From: Chloroflexota bacterium
Lineage (GTDB): Bacteria > Chloroflexota > Dormibacteria > Dormibacterales > Dormibacteraceae
Assembly (NCBI GenBank): GCA_005880175.1
Contig: VBJR01000023.1
Location: 21,070-51,691 of the forward strand
Reading direction: 5' to 3'
DNA: 30,622 bases
The notes beneath the pieces were generated by a model, which was given only the letters and a program-made list of their open reading frames with translations, was not told the DNA's origin and ran no database searches. Below, in pieces: positions 24,405 to 30,622 of this stretch (position 1 is its first letter; each line of letters starts with the position of its first letter). The translations under genes and the position numbers were made by a program.

Positions 24405-25667
24405 TCACACCTGCCAGACCCGCTTGATGAGCAGGCGGGCCAGCTTGTCGGGGTCGTGGTGGGAGGGGATGCGGACGTTGACGACGTCGGCCGCGATGAA
24501 GCGCGTGGTCGGGTGCTTGCGCTGCACCTCGGGCTCGTGGAAGACGACCTGGGACTGGCCGCCGGTCGGCATGTGCTCCAGGTTCGAGTTCACGATCGCG
24601 AAGTCGAACAGGTCCGAGCCCGTGTGGTCGCGGATCACCCTCAGGTAGTCGTCCACGCTGTAGTCGGGAGTCTCGCCGGGCTGCTCGGCGACGTTGCAGA
24701 CGAACACCTTGAGCGCGGGTGACTCGCGGATCGCGTCGACCATGCCCGGCACGAGCAGGTTGGGCAGGATCGAGGTGTAGAGCGAGCCGGGGCCGACCAC
24801 GATGACCTCGGCGTTCATCAGCGCCAGGGCCGCCTCGGGGTTGAGCGCCGGGTTGTCGGGGCGCAGGAAGACCCGGCTGATGAGCCCGTTCTGGGCCGGG
24901 ATCTTGGACTCGCCCTCGACCATCGTGCCGTTGACGCTGGCGACCAGCGTCACGTCGGTCAGGGTGGAGGGGATGATGTCGCCGCGCACGGCCAGGACGC
25001 GGCCGGACTCGCGCACGGCGTGCTCGAAGTTCCCGGTCACCTCGGACATGGCCATGATGAACAGGTTCCCGAACGAGTGGCCGTTCAGGGACCCGTTCTG
25101 GAAGCGGTGGTTGAACAGCTGCTTGACCAGCGGCTCGGCGTCGGCCAGCGCCACCAGGCACTGGCGGAAGTCGCCGGGCGGCAGGATGCGGTACTCCTCG
25201 CGCAGCCGCCCGCTGGACCCGCCGTCGTCGGCCACCGTGACGATCGCGGCGAGGTTGGACGTGTACTCCTTCAGGCCGCGGAGCAGGGTGGACATCCCGG
25301 TGCCGCCGCCGAGCGCGACGACGCGGGGGCCCCGGCTGCGGGTCCGGTACGCGTAGATGACTTCCGCGACGCTGCGGTCGCCGCCGGGCAGGAACGGGCC
25401 CAGGACGGAGCGCTGGAGCTGGACGATCGAGAAGACCAGCAGCGCCATGCCGAAGACCAGGAACACGGCGCCGCGCTGGGCGTGGGAGAGGAACTGGAGG
25501 GTGATGTAGGACGTCCAGGACGGCCAGGGCGCGTTCTGGTAGGCGTCCTTCAGGAAGTAGGCGACGGCCAGGTCGATGATCAGGATGCCGACGGCCAGCA
25601 GGATGATCCAGCGCTTGACCTCCAGGCCAGGACGCAGCCACCGAAGCCACCTGGTTCTCGCGCGCAT
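24405..25667 (-). CDS. yvcK: Membrane-anchored YvcK/CofD-like (gluconeogenesis factor family) protein
   Basis: YvcK proteins bind UDP-GlcNAc and control carbon flow into cell-wall precursors. The catalytic-fold domain starts near residue 115 with VVALGGGTGMSTLLRGLK, then VTVADDGGSSGRLREE, ILPPGDFRQCLVAL, FGNLFIMAMSEVTGNF, VVGPGSLYTSILPNLLVPG and VFVCNVAEQPGETPDYS. Unlike B. subtilis YvcK it has ~110 extra N-terminal residues with two membrane helices (WIILLAVGILIIDLAVAYF and GAVFLVFGMALLVFSIVQL). The expected neighbours rapZ and whiA are not in the window. 420 aa, ATG start; no clear Shine-Dalgarno or leaderless -10 box is seen. Confidence 0.94.
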   Translation of the reverse strand: MRARTRWLRWLRPGLEVKRWIILLAVGILIIDLAVAYFLKDAYQNAPWPSWTSYITLQFLSHAQRGAVFLVFGMALLVFSIVQLQRSVLGPFLPGGDRSVAEVIYAYRTRSRGPRVVALGGGTGMSTLLRGLKEYTSNLAAIVTVADDGGSSGRLREEYRILPPGDFRQCLVALADAEPLVKQLFNHRFQNGSLNGHSFGNLFIMAMSEVTGNFEHAVRESGRVLAVRGDIIPSTLTDVTLVASVNGTMVEGESKIPAQNGLISRVFLRPDNPALNPEAALALMNAEVIVVGPGSLYTSILPNLLVPGMVDAIRESPALKVFVCNVAEQPGETPDYSVDDYLRVIRDHTGSDLFDFAIVNSNLEHMPTGGQSQVVFHEPEVQRKHPTTRFIAADVVNVRIPSHHDPDKLARLLIKRVWQV

Positions 25668-25702
25668 GACTAGCGCCCGACCCGAGGCACGCTCATCGAC
25701 GG

Positions 25703-25708
25703 GATAAT
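25703..25708 (+). promoter_or_regulatory. Leaderless -10 box for the DUF5808-like gene
   Basis: GATAAT (5 of 6 to TATAAT), 6 nt before ATG 25715, in the short gap shared with divergent yvcK. Confidence 0.5.
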
Positions 25709-25714
25709 CGGTCG

Positions 25715-26053
25715 ATGCGGACTGCCACAGCCGTGAGGCGTGTCGTGAAGGTGGTGGCGATCGGGCTGCTGGTGGCTGCCGTCGCCCAGGAGGCGGCCAA
25801 GCCGCGCGCCGAGCGGACCTGGCACGGCCGGGTGCTGGGCGTGGTCCCGTACGACTTCAGCCCGCCGACCTGGGATCGCATCCGGCGAGCCTACTGGAAT
25901 CCCGAGGACCGCCGGCTGTTCACCGACCGCGTCCTGGGGGTGGGTTGGGCGATCAATCTCCATCGTGCTCGTGTCCTGCTCTCCGGGCTGTTCACCAAGT
26001 TGGTCCGACCCGGGGAGCAGACCGTCCGGTTGGGTCTTCCGGGTGGAGATTAG
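25715..26053 (+). CDS. Small membrane-associated protein with DUF5808-like motif
   Basis: 112 aa. An N-terminal hydrophobic helix (VVKVVAIGLLVAAVAQEAA) is followed by VVPYDFSPPTWDRIRRAYWN and then PEDRRLFTDRVLGVGWAINLH, which resembles the DUF5808 pattern N-P-D-D-x-R-L-F-x...G-x-G-W-x-x-N. Function unknown. ATG is supported by GATAAT 6 nt upstream. It ends 6 nt before the convergent S9 peptidase gene's stop. Confidence 0.7.
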   Translation: MRTATAVRRVVKVVAIGLLVAAVAQEAAKPRAERTWHGRVLGVVPYDFSPPTWDRIRRAYWNPEDRRLFTDRVLGVGWAINLHRARVLLSGLFTKLVRPGEQTVRLGLPGGD

Positions 26054-26058
26054 CGCGG

Positions 26059-27825
26059 TCACGCGTTGATCCGCTCCCTGACGAACTCCAGCGCGCGGCC
26101 GTAGACGCTGACCCGGTTGCCGTGCTTGAGGATGCCGTGGCCCTCGTCGTCGAGCACCAGCAGCTCGGATCCCGGGGCCGCGTCGTGGATCTGGACGGCC
26201 TCCGAGACGGGCACCCGGACGTCGTTGCGGCCGTGGATGATCAGCAGCGGCGCCTGGATGCGGTGGGCGCGGCGGAGGGGGCTGAACTCGGCCAGGAACT
26301 CGCCGTCGGGGCCGGCTGGATCGCCGTACTCGGCGGCGCGGTTGGCCCGGCGCCAGCCGCTGGTGTTGGCGAAGAAGCTGTGCCAGTCGGCGACGCCGAC
26401 GATGTCCACGGCGGCGTCCCAGAGCTCGGGCTCCTCGACCAGGACGGCGAGGGTCATGAAGCCGCCGTACGAGCCGCCCATGGCGATCAGGTGGGTGGCG
26501 GCGCCCCCGGCGCGGAGCCACTGGCCGGCGGCGCAGCCGTCTCGCACGGAGTCCCAGCGCAGCTCCCTGTCGTCGAGCTCGTAGTAGCGGCGGCCGTAGC
26601 CGGTGCTGCCGCGGACGTTGGGCGCCAGCACGTCGATGCCGGCCCCCAGCCAGACCCCGATGACGGCGTTGAAGTGAGCTCTCGACTGGCTGGCCGGGCC
26701 GCCGTGGAAGAACACCACCGTGGGCCGCGGCGTGCCGTCCACGCGGTAGTGGAGGGCGGGGATCTCGAGGCCGTCGAACGTGCGGTAGGTGGCGTTGTCC
26801 GGGGCGACCAGGCCGGGGATGGGGTCGCCGCCGGCGCGGGTCCAGCGAGTGCCGGAGGGGAGCTCGTAGATCTCGGCGGGGGCGGTGGGGGACTCCCAGG
26901 CGACGAAGAGGCGGGTGCCGTCGCTGCTCCAGGCGAGGTGGTCGGCGGGGGTTGACGAGTTGTCCACATAGACGAGGCCGGGGGGGAGGGGGGCGGTTGC
27001 CTCGGCCTCGGCCACGGCGGTCTCGAGGTCGAGGATGCGCAGCGAGTCGTACGCGCCCTCGTTGACGACGACGGCGACCCGGCGACCGGTGGGATCGGGG
27101 ACGGCCGCGAGGACGTCGTGCTCCTCGTCGATGAGCCGCCTGGTGAGGGCGCCGGCGGCGTCGAGCTCGACGAGGCCGACGAACTCGCGGTCCAGGTCGG
27201 TGAGCGCGAGGAGCCGGTCGCCGGCCCAGGTCACGTCGGTGACCAGGACGGCATCGGGCAGGAGCTGCCGGAGCTCGCCGCCGCGGTCGAGGAGGTAGGC
27301 GCGGTTGTGGCGGCTGCGGGTGGGCACGTCCTCGACAACGGCGGCGGTGCCGCCGTCGGGACTCCAGGCGAGCCAGCTCCAGTTGCCGCCGCGGTCGAGC
27401 CAGCGCTCGATCTGGCCGGTCTCCAGGTCGAGAACACCGAGCACCCAGTCCGACTGCCCGCCGGGGTTGAAGGACAGGCCGACCCGCCGGCCGTCAGGGG
27501 AGAGCACGCGGTCGCGGTGGATGGCCCCGGGGTCGTGGGTGACGGCCTGGAGGCTGCCGCCGGCGTCGAGGAGGGCGAGCTGCCAGGTCTCGTTGCCGCC
27601 ATGGTCCTGCCGCACGAGGAGCCCGAGGGGCGTCTCGGCGACGGGAAGGGTCCGATCCTGAGAGGCCGCCAGACGGACCGGAAAGCGGTCAGGGCCGTCC
27701 AGCCGGTAGGTCTGCCCGAAGCCGGGCATGTCGGAAGCGAACCAGAGGCCGCCGGTGGAGCTGTGGAGAGGCCGGAAAGCGCGCGCGACGCTGAGCAGCT
27801 GACCGGGCGGCAGCGGCGAAGTCAT
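26059..27825 (-). CDS. S9 (prolyl oligopeptidase-like) family serine peptidase
   Basis: Residues ~1-340 form a WD/TolB-like beta-propeller (blades such as VLSPDGRRVGLSFNPGG and LAWSPDGGTAAVVED), residues ~350-588 an alpha/beta-hydrolase. The triad is visible: Ser in GGSYGGFM near 451, Asp in IIHGRNDVRVPVSEA near 534 and His in DDEGHGIL near 563; oxyanion region FFHGGPASQSR. No signal peptide, so probably cytoplasmic; likely acyl-aminoacyl-peptidase or dipeptidyl-peptidase type. ATG 27825 is supported by minus-strand TAGCCT 6 nt upstream. 588 aa. Confidence 0.93.
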   Translation of the reverse strand: MTSPLPPGQLLSVARAFRPLHSSTGGLWFASDMPGFGQTYRLDGPDRFPVRLAASQDRTLPVAETPLGLLVRQDHGGNETWQLALLDAGGSLQAVTHDPGAIHRDRVLSPDGRRVGLSFNPGGQSDWVLGVLDLETGQIERWLDRGGNWSWLAWSPDGGTAAVVEDVPTRSRHNRAYLLDRGGELRQLLPDAVLVTDVTWAGDRLLALTDLDREFVGLVELDAAGALTRRLIDEEHDVLAAVPDPTGRRVAVVVNEGAYDSLRILDLETAVAEAEATAPLPPGLVYVDNSSTPADHLAWSSDGTRLFVAWESPTAPAEIYELPSGTRWTRAGGDPIPGLVAPDNATYRTFDGLEIPALHYRVDGTPRPTVVFFHGGPASQSRAHFNAVIGVWLGAGIDVLAPNVRGSTGYGRRYYELDDRELRWDSVRDGCAAGQWLRAGGAATHLIAMGGSYGGFMTLAVLVEEPELWDAAVDIVGVADWHSFFANTSGWRRANRAAEYGDPAGPDGEFLAEFSPLRRAHRIQAPLLIIHGRNDVRVPVSEAVQIHDAAPGSELLVLDDEGHGILKHGNRVSVYGRALEFVRERINA

Positions 27826-27831
27826 GCGAGC

Positions 27832-27837
27832 AGGCTA
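27832..27837 (-). promoter_or_regulatory. Leaderless -10 box for the S9 peptidase
   Basis: Minus-strand TAGCCT (TANNNT), 6 nt before ATG 27825. Confidence 0.45.
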
Positions 27838-27935
27838 CGGTCTGTGACCTGGGGAACGTGTGGGGAAAGACCGTCGGGTGCGCTTGCCCCGCCGAGCCGG
27901 GGCCGAGCCCCCGGGCGATGCGGCTATGCGGCGGG

Positions 27936-27941
27936 TAAAAT
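27936..27941 (+). promoter_or_regulatory. -10 box for tRNA-Gln
   Basis: TAAAAT (5 of 6 to TATAAT), 18 nt before the mature tRNA 5' end; -35 not clear. Confidence 0.45.
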
Positions 27942-27959
27942 GGGTCCCCGCTCAGTCAC

Positions 27960-28034
27960 TGGGGAGTAGCCAAGCGGTAAGGCGCCTGACTCTGGATCAG
28001 GAGATCGAGGGTTCAAATCCTTCCTCCCCAGCCA
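27960..28034 (+). tRNA. tRNA-Gln (anticodon CTG)
   Basis: Acceptor arm TGGGGAG (27960-27966) pairs with CTCCCCA (28024-28030), followed by discriminator G and encoded CCA (28032-28034). The D-loop AGCCAAGCGGTAAGGC, the anticodon stem CCTGA/TCAGG with loop CTCTGGA (anticodon CTG) and the T-arm GAGGGTTCAAATCC are all intact. An integrase-containing region lies directly downstream, so the 3' half of this tRNA is a plausible integration site. Confidence 0.96.
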
Positions 28035-28216
28035 ACCCTCCTCCTTCAGCTTCGGCTGAACTCGTCCTAACCCTCGTTCGATCTTCTTCAACCTGCCGTG
28101 TCGGGTGTGTAAATCGCGGGGAGTCAGGCGCTACGCCATAGCGCAATCGCCGGCAAAAGCGAGTGAAGCCCGCCCGGTACGACGACGGCCGAAGCGGCAC
28201 GGCCAACCCACTGGGT
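28035..28216 (+). other. Non-coding junction between tRNA-Gln and the accessory region
   Basis: No credible gene. It holds two hairpins: TTCAGC-TTCG-GCTGAA (28045-28060, a UUCG-tetraloop, possibly the tRNA terminator) and GCGCTA-CGCCA-TAGCGC (28128-28144). Confidence 0.5.
28045..28060 (+). terminator. UUCG-tetraloop hairpin after tRNA-Gln
   Basis: TTCAGC-TTCG-GCTGAA is a perfect 6-bp stem closed by C-UUCG-G, 11 nt past the tRNA CCA. There is no long T-run. Confidence 0.4.
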
Positions 28217-28254
28217 GCAGTAGGTCAGTAGGTCAGTAGGTACTGACCTACTGC
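28217..28254 (+). promoter_or_regulatory. Tandem and palindromic operator-like site
   Basis: GTAGGTCA occurs twice in tandem (28220-28227, 28228-28235), with GTAGGTA next. The arm ACTGACCTACTGC (28242-28254) is the exact complement of GCAGTAGGTCAGT (28217-28229); its first 12 bases also pair with the register 8 bp later (28226-28237). It ends 9 nt before the -10 box TAGGAT, covering the -35 region. Confidence 0.7.
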
Positions 28255-28263
28255 AATCCGCCG

Positions 28264-28269
28264 TAGGAT
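28264..28269 (+). promoter_or_regulatory. Leaderless -10 box for the small acidic gene
   Basis: TAGGAT, 6 nt before GTG 28276. Confidence 0.5.
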
Positions 28270-28275
28270 GGCGTC

Positions 28276-28458
28276 GTGGCGACCAACCCGCGCCGGCATC
28301 CGCTTGATGAGGAGATCGCTGAGCTCTACGCGGCGTACCCAGAGCTCAAGGACGAGCTGGACGAGATGGAGCGTCAGCTGGAGGCTGGCGAGTTGGAAGG
28401 CGTCGAGCACGAGGAAGTGCGCCAGATGCTCCGCGAGCTGACCGGCGAGGAACTGTAG
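28276..28458 (+). CDS. Small acidic helical protein, possible antitoxin or element regulator
   Basis: 60 aa, strongly acidic, predicted almost entirely helical (EEIAELYAAYPELKDELDEM and LEAGELEGVEHEEVRQMLRE). The family is not recognised. GTG 28276 follows a TAGGAT -10 box by 6 nt and the repeat-rich operator, so its transcription is probably tightly controlled. Size, charge and neighbourhood recall antitoxins, but the toxin-like gene next to it faces the other way, which is unusual for a toxin-antitoxin pair. Confidence 0.6.
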   Translation: MATNPRRHPLDEEIAELYAAYPELKDELDEMERQLEAGELEGVEHEEVRQMLRELTGEEL

Positions 28459-28498
28459 CCTCGGGCCGGGCTCCAATCGCGGGGCCGCCTGCAGCAGT

Positions 28499-28777
28499 TC
28501 ACCACGGCGCCCGCCGTCGCCTCGCGTCACGGATCTCCAGCACCCACAGCCGTCGGTTCCGCACGGCGTAGAAGACTCCTTGCGGCGGGACAGGCCAGTA
28601 CCGGCGTCGACGGCCGTCGGGATCGGCACGACCGAGCGCGGCCATCGCCGAGCGCCCGGCAAGCCACTGGACCGCGTCATACACCGCGATCGCCTGACCG
28701 GGCGCACGCTCGGTCAGGCGGCGCAGCTGCTTCGTGGCGAGCTGGGTCCACATGGGCGGGAGGGGTGGAGAGCTCAT
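28499..28777 (-). CDS. Putative RelE/ParE-like toxin fold protein
   Basis: 92 aa, basic. The C-terminal half RRRRYWPVPPQGVFYAVRNR then LWVLEIRDARRRR resembles the last strands of RelE/ParE proteins (G-x-x-R-Y-x-V...x-V-x-Y-x-V...V-x-V-L-x-I-x-x-x-R-R). The N-terminal part WTQLATKQLRRLTERAPGQA could be the two-helix hairpin of that fold. ATG 28777 is preferred (TACCAT on the minus strand 9 nt upstream); an earlier ATG at 28831 adds 18 residues. It converges on the small acidic gene. The assignment rests on pattern only. Confidence 0.45.
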   Translation of the reverse strand: MSSPPLPPMWTQLATKQLRRLTERAPGQAIAVYDAVQWLAGRSAMAALGRADPDGRRRRYWPVPPQGVFYAVRNRRLWVLEIRDARRRRAPW

Positions 28778-28910
28778 GCGGGGAGGATGGTAGCGCTGAT
28801 CGGCGCGTGTATACGTCCACGTCTGGTCCATTTATGGGCCACTGAACGTGGTCACCCGGCTGGCAAGTTGACGGGGCGCGAACACATGTACGATACCGGC
28901 GACGAACATC

Positions 28911-28942
28911 AGAGCCGTGGTCCACACTCGGACCACGGCTCT
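28911..28942 (-). terminator. 13-bp hairpin terminator after the integrase
   Basis: AGAGCCGTGGTCC (28911-28923) and GGACCACGGCTCT (28930-28942) pair perfectly around a 6-nt loop, 16 nt beyond the integrase stop. It is near-symmetric and could also stop plus-strand transcripts (followed by TGTTCGTTC). Confidence 0.7.
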
Positions 28943-28957
28943 GTTCGTTCATTCGCG

Positions 28958-29816
28958 CTAGGGCTCCGTCAGCGCCCGGATCACGTCGGGTAGAGCGTCG
29001 GCGGGCTGCAGCTGGTTGTACGCCAGCATCACCATCTCCATCGAGTCGTGAGGAGTGCCGGAACACGTGAGGCCACACCCGCTTGGGGTCGATCCCCGCT
29101 CGCTCGGCCAACGTCTTGACCATGATCTCCGTCGTCCGCTTGGCCATGGGCTCGACGTGCCCCGTTCGGGCACTGCGCCTCGTGGTGAGGAACAGCCGGT
29201 CCGTCAGAGCGTCGCGGGGCCTACCGCGGTCGGCGTATCGCCTGAGCCGGCGGCCGAGAGCAGGGGCGATCGGTACCCGGCGCTCACGCGCTCCTTTGCC
29301 CATGACCTCGATGGCCCATCCCTGGCCGTCCTGCTTGATGTCGTCCACGCTGAGTGACAGCAGCTCGCCGAGGCGCAGGCCGGCATCGGCCAGGGTGCGG
29401 ACCACGAGCTTGTCGCGCTCCATCTTCGCCACGTCTTCGAGCGCCTGGATTTCGTCGCGACTCAGCACGGCGAGCAGCCTCTTCGGCACCTTGGGGAGCT
29501 GCGCGGTCGCCGCCGCGCCCTCCCCTTCGCGCTCGCACCATCGCAGGAAGACGTTGATCTGGCGCAGGTAGGAGCGCACCGACGCCGACGAGCGGGGCGA
29601 GTCGAGCAGAGAAGCGTTGAGGCGGTCCAGGAATCGCCGATCGATCTCGGCCGGGTTCGTGATCCCCGCCTCCTGGCAGGCGGGCAGGAGCAGGTTGTAC
29701 ACGGGCCACCGGTAGGAGTCCAGCGTCCTCGGGCTCTTCCCGCCGGCGCGGACCGAGGCGAGCCAGTCGCGTGCTAGGCCGTCGAGTGGCGCGGTCGTAT
29801 CGAGCTTCGGCCTCAT
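28958..29816 (-). pseudogene. Tyrosine recombinase/integrase with an out-of-frame internal gap
   Basis: The core-binding domain (LARDWLASVRAGGKSPRTLD...INVFLRWCEREG) and catalytic domain are recognisable: Arg in DAGLRLGELLSL, Lys in VMGKGARERRVPI, HxxR in WPHVFRHS. Directly after HVFRHS the frame breaks; another frame resumes at HDSMEMVMLAYNQLQPADAL, which supplies the second His and the nucleophile Tyr, and ends IRALTEP at 28958. About 20 residues that normally join these blocks are missing. So all six catalytic positions exist but not in one frame. ATG 29816 overlaps the stop of the XRE gene (ATGA), implying co-translation. It lies about 0.9 kb from tRNA-Gln, pointing toward it. Confidence 0.85.
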
Positions 29817-30124
29817 GAACGGCTGCCCCACTGAATGCCGGGACCGATGACCACACGATCTCGCGCCACCAGGGCCTCCACGTCGCTCAGCGGCGCCACC
29901 GCACGGAGCACAGCGTTGATGGCGCGCAGCGTGTTTGGGTGGATACGCCGGCCGTTCAGGGCGTGCGAGACGGTTGCCTGCGACACCTTGCAGCCGAGCT
30001 CGGCCGCCTTACGCGATAGCTCGGCGCCGGTCAGGCCGCGGACCCGCATCGCGTGTCGCAGCTCCGCCGCGTCGATGCGCACGGTGAATGGCAGCGCTGC
30101 CGCTGAGTCGTGGGCGAGGTTCAT
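29813..30124 (-). CDS. XRE-like helix-turn-helix protein coupled to the integrase
   Basis: 103 aa. A helix-turn-helix spans LRHAMRVRGLTGAELSRKAA and the recognition helix VSQATVSHALNGRRIHPNTL, with AINAVLRAV after it, typical of XRE/Cro-family DNA-binding domains. ATG 30124 has AAGGAG seven nt upstream, so it is chosen over the earlier in-frame ATG at 30172. The stop overlaps the integrase ATG, suggesting it controls recombination (excisionase- or repressor-like), which is inference. Hairpins lie in its upstream region. Confidence 0.8.
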   Translation of the reverse strand: MNLAHDSAAALPFTVRIDAAELRHAMRVRGLTGAELSRKAAELGCKVSQATVSHALNGRRIHPNTLRAINAVLRAVAPLSDVEALVARDRVVIGPGIQWGSRS

Positions 30125-30140
30125 TCCGGACTCCTTCGTC

Positions 30141-30226
30141 GCCTGGCGGAGGTGGCAGCCCCCGCCAGGCATGTCGCCCCTCTGCGGCGCGGACTGTAGC
30201 GCGGGGGCGCGCTCGCCGTAGTCCGC
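30141..30226 (-). promoter_or_regulatory. Structured intergenic block upstream of the XRE gene
   Basis: Contains GCCTGGCGG/CCGCCAGGC (30141-30149, 30162-30170) and a nested pair: GCGGACT/AGTCCGC (30189-30195, 30220-30226) enclosing AGCGCG-GGGG-CGCGCT (30198-30213). It could be a terminator for the gene ending at 30231, an operator, or a leader structure. Confidence 0.45.
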
Positions 30227-30230
30227 CGCC

Positions 30231-30407
30231 TTACCACCGCTCGACCTCAGCCGCGACAGTGCGAGCGTCGCGCTCCGCCCCGTCGATGACGCACTCGGCG
30301 GTCGGCTTTCCCAGCTCGGCCCGGTGGCGCGTCCAGCCGCGCTTGCTCGCCGGCCAGGGGTGGAACAGGGCGGCGGGATCGACCCGCCGCCCCTGATCGT
30401 CCGTCAC
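30231..30407 (-). CDS. Small protein of unknown function in the mobile region
   Basis: 58 aa from GTG 30407: TDDQGRRVDPAALFHPWPAS then KRGWTRHRAELGKPTAECVI. The GTG overlaps the stop of the preceding gene (GTGA), the tight packing typical of phage and integrative elements. The family is not recognised. Confidence 0.5.
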   Translation of the reverse strand: MTDDQGRRVDPAALFHPWPASKRGWTRHRAELGKPTAECVIDGAERDARTVAAEVERW

Positions 30408-30622
30408 CGCTCCGGCTCCGCCACGAACGGGCCGGCGGCCGCCTCCTGGAGCCGTGCGTCGAGCAGCTGGCGCTGCTGCCGGAGGTTGAGCCAGCTCTCC
30501 ATCCGGTCGAGCTCGTGAAGGGCGCCGTCCGCGGCCCACTCGCCGTTCTGGTGGACGGCCGAGCCGCGCACCTCCTGCACCTGCCGGCGCCGGCTGTCGA
30601 TGTACCGGCGCAGCTCCTCGTC
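30404..30622 (-). CDS. Helical protein of unknown function, N-terminus beyond window
   Basis: The last 72 residues are visible: ELRRYIDSRRRQVQEVRGSA and ELDRMESWLNLRQQRQLLDA, rich in Arg/Glu/Gln and likely helical or coiled-coil. Open to the window edge and ending at TGA 30404-30406, overlapped by the next gene's GTG. No family recognised; position suggests a mobile-element operon with the XRE and integrase genes. Confidence 0.55.
   Translation of the reverse strand, partial: DEELRRYIDSRRRQVQEVRGSAVHQNGEWAADGALHELDRMESWLNLRQQRQLLDARLQEAAAGPFVAEPER

Noticed and set aside
28000..30622. CRISPR array or defence system in the accessory region
   Set aside because: The only short repeats are the two GTAGGTCA units; there is no spacer-repeat periodicity and no cas, nuclease or methyltransferase gene is visible.

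Overview
This is a GC-rich bacterial chromosome segment. It reads mostly as a core genome (sulfate uptake, rplI-dnaB, purA, yvcK, ridA, tag, mug) and ends in the start of a mobile island. GC content, frequent GTG/TTG starts, many apparently leaderless genes (a TANNNT-like -10 box 6-9 nt before the start codon) and a membrane-anchored YvcK suggest a high-GC Terrabacteria lineage such as Actinobacteriota or Chloroflexota/Dormibacterota. The phylum cannot be fixed from the window alone.

Layout. 1-1350 (-): 3'-truncated acyl-CoA synthetase, divergent from mug (1436-2062). 2226-5816: sulfate ABC transporter operon (binding protein, CysT, CysW, CysA) with overlapping or near-overlapping genes. 5821-6204 (-): small membrane protein. 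6315-8493: broken DUF1232 gene, rplI and dnaB. 8811-9599: SGNH-hydrolase lipoprotein. 9621-11755: OmpR-type response regulator and histidine kinase, followed by an 11-bp-spaced direct repeat ahead of a fused membrane acyltransferase/PHB-depolymerase-like esterase (11827-13907). 13979-16895: phosphosulfolactate synthase (ComA), a coupled VOC protein and an AMP-forming ligase. 16896-17479: a gene-free block made of a large inverted repeat around a palindrome cluster. 17480-18887 (-): two-domain VOC protein and tag. 18949-21419: purA and kynureninase. 21416-22350 (-): broken polytopic membrane protein. 22449-24196: Asp-box beta-propeller and ridA. 24405-25667 (-): yvcK. 25715-26053: DUF5808-like protein. 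26059-27825 (-): S9 peptidase. 27960-28034: tRNA-Gln(CTG). 28217-30622: accessory region with a small acidic protein behind a striking palindromic operator, a convergent RelE-like protein, a broken tyrosine integrase, an XRE regulator coupled to it, and two small unknown genes running off the end.

Three things stand out. (1) Six genes (cysA, DUF1232, the esterase fusion, kynU, the membrane protein, the integrase) are interrupted in the same way: the reading frame shifts, and in most of them some 15-25 family-typical residues also seem to be missing. This is too many for ordinary pseudogenes, so assembly loss at GC-rich sites is the leading explanation. (2) There are two families of non-coding dispersed repeats. 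One (15162-15318 and 24255-24404) follows directly on stop codons, in the same orientation as the gene. The other forms about 146-bp inverted arms whose internal hairpin shows a compensatory base-pair change. (3) Promoter architecture can be read directly: about a dozen leaderless promoters and a two-component target-like site.
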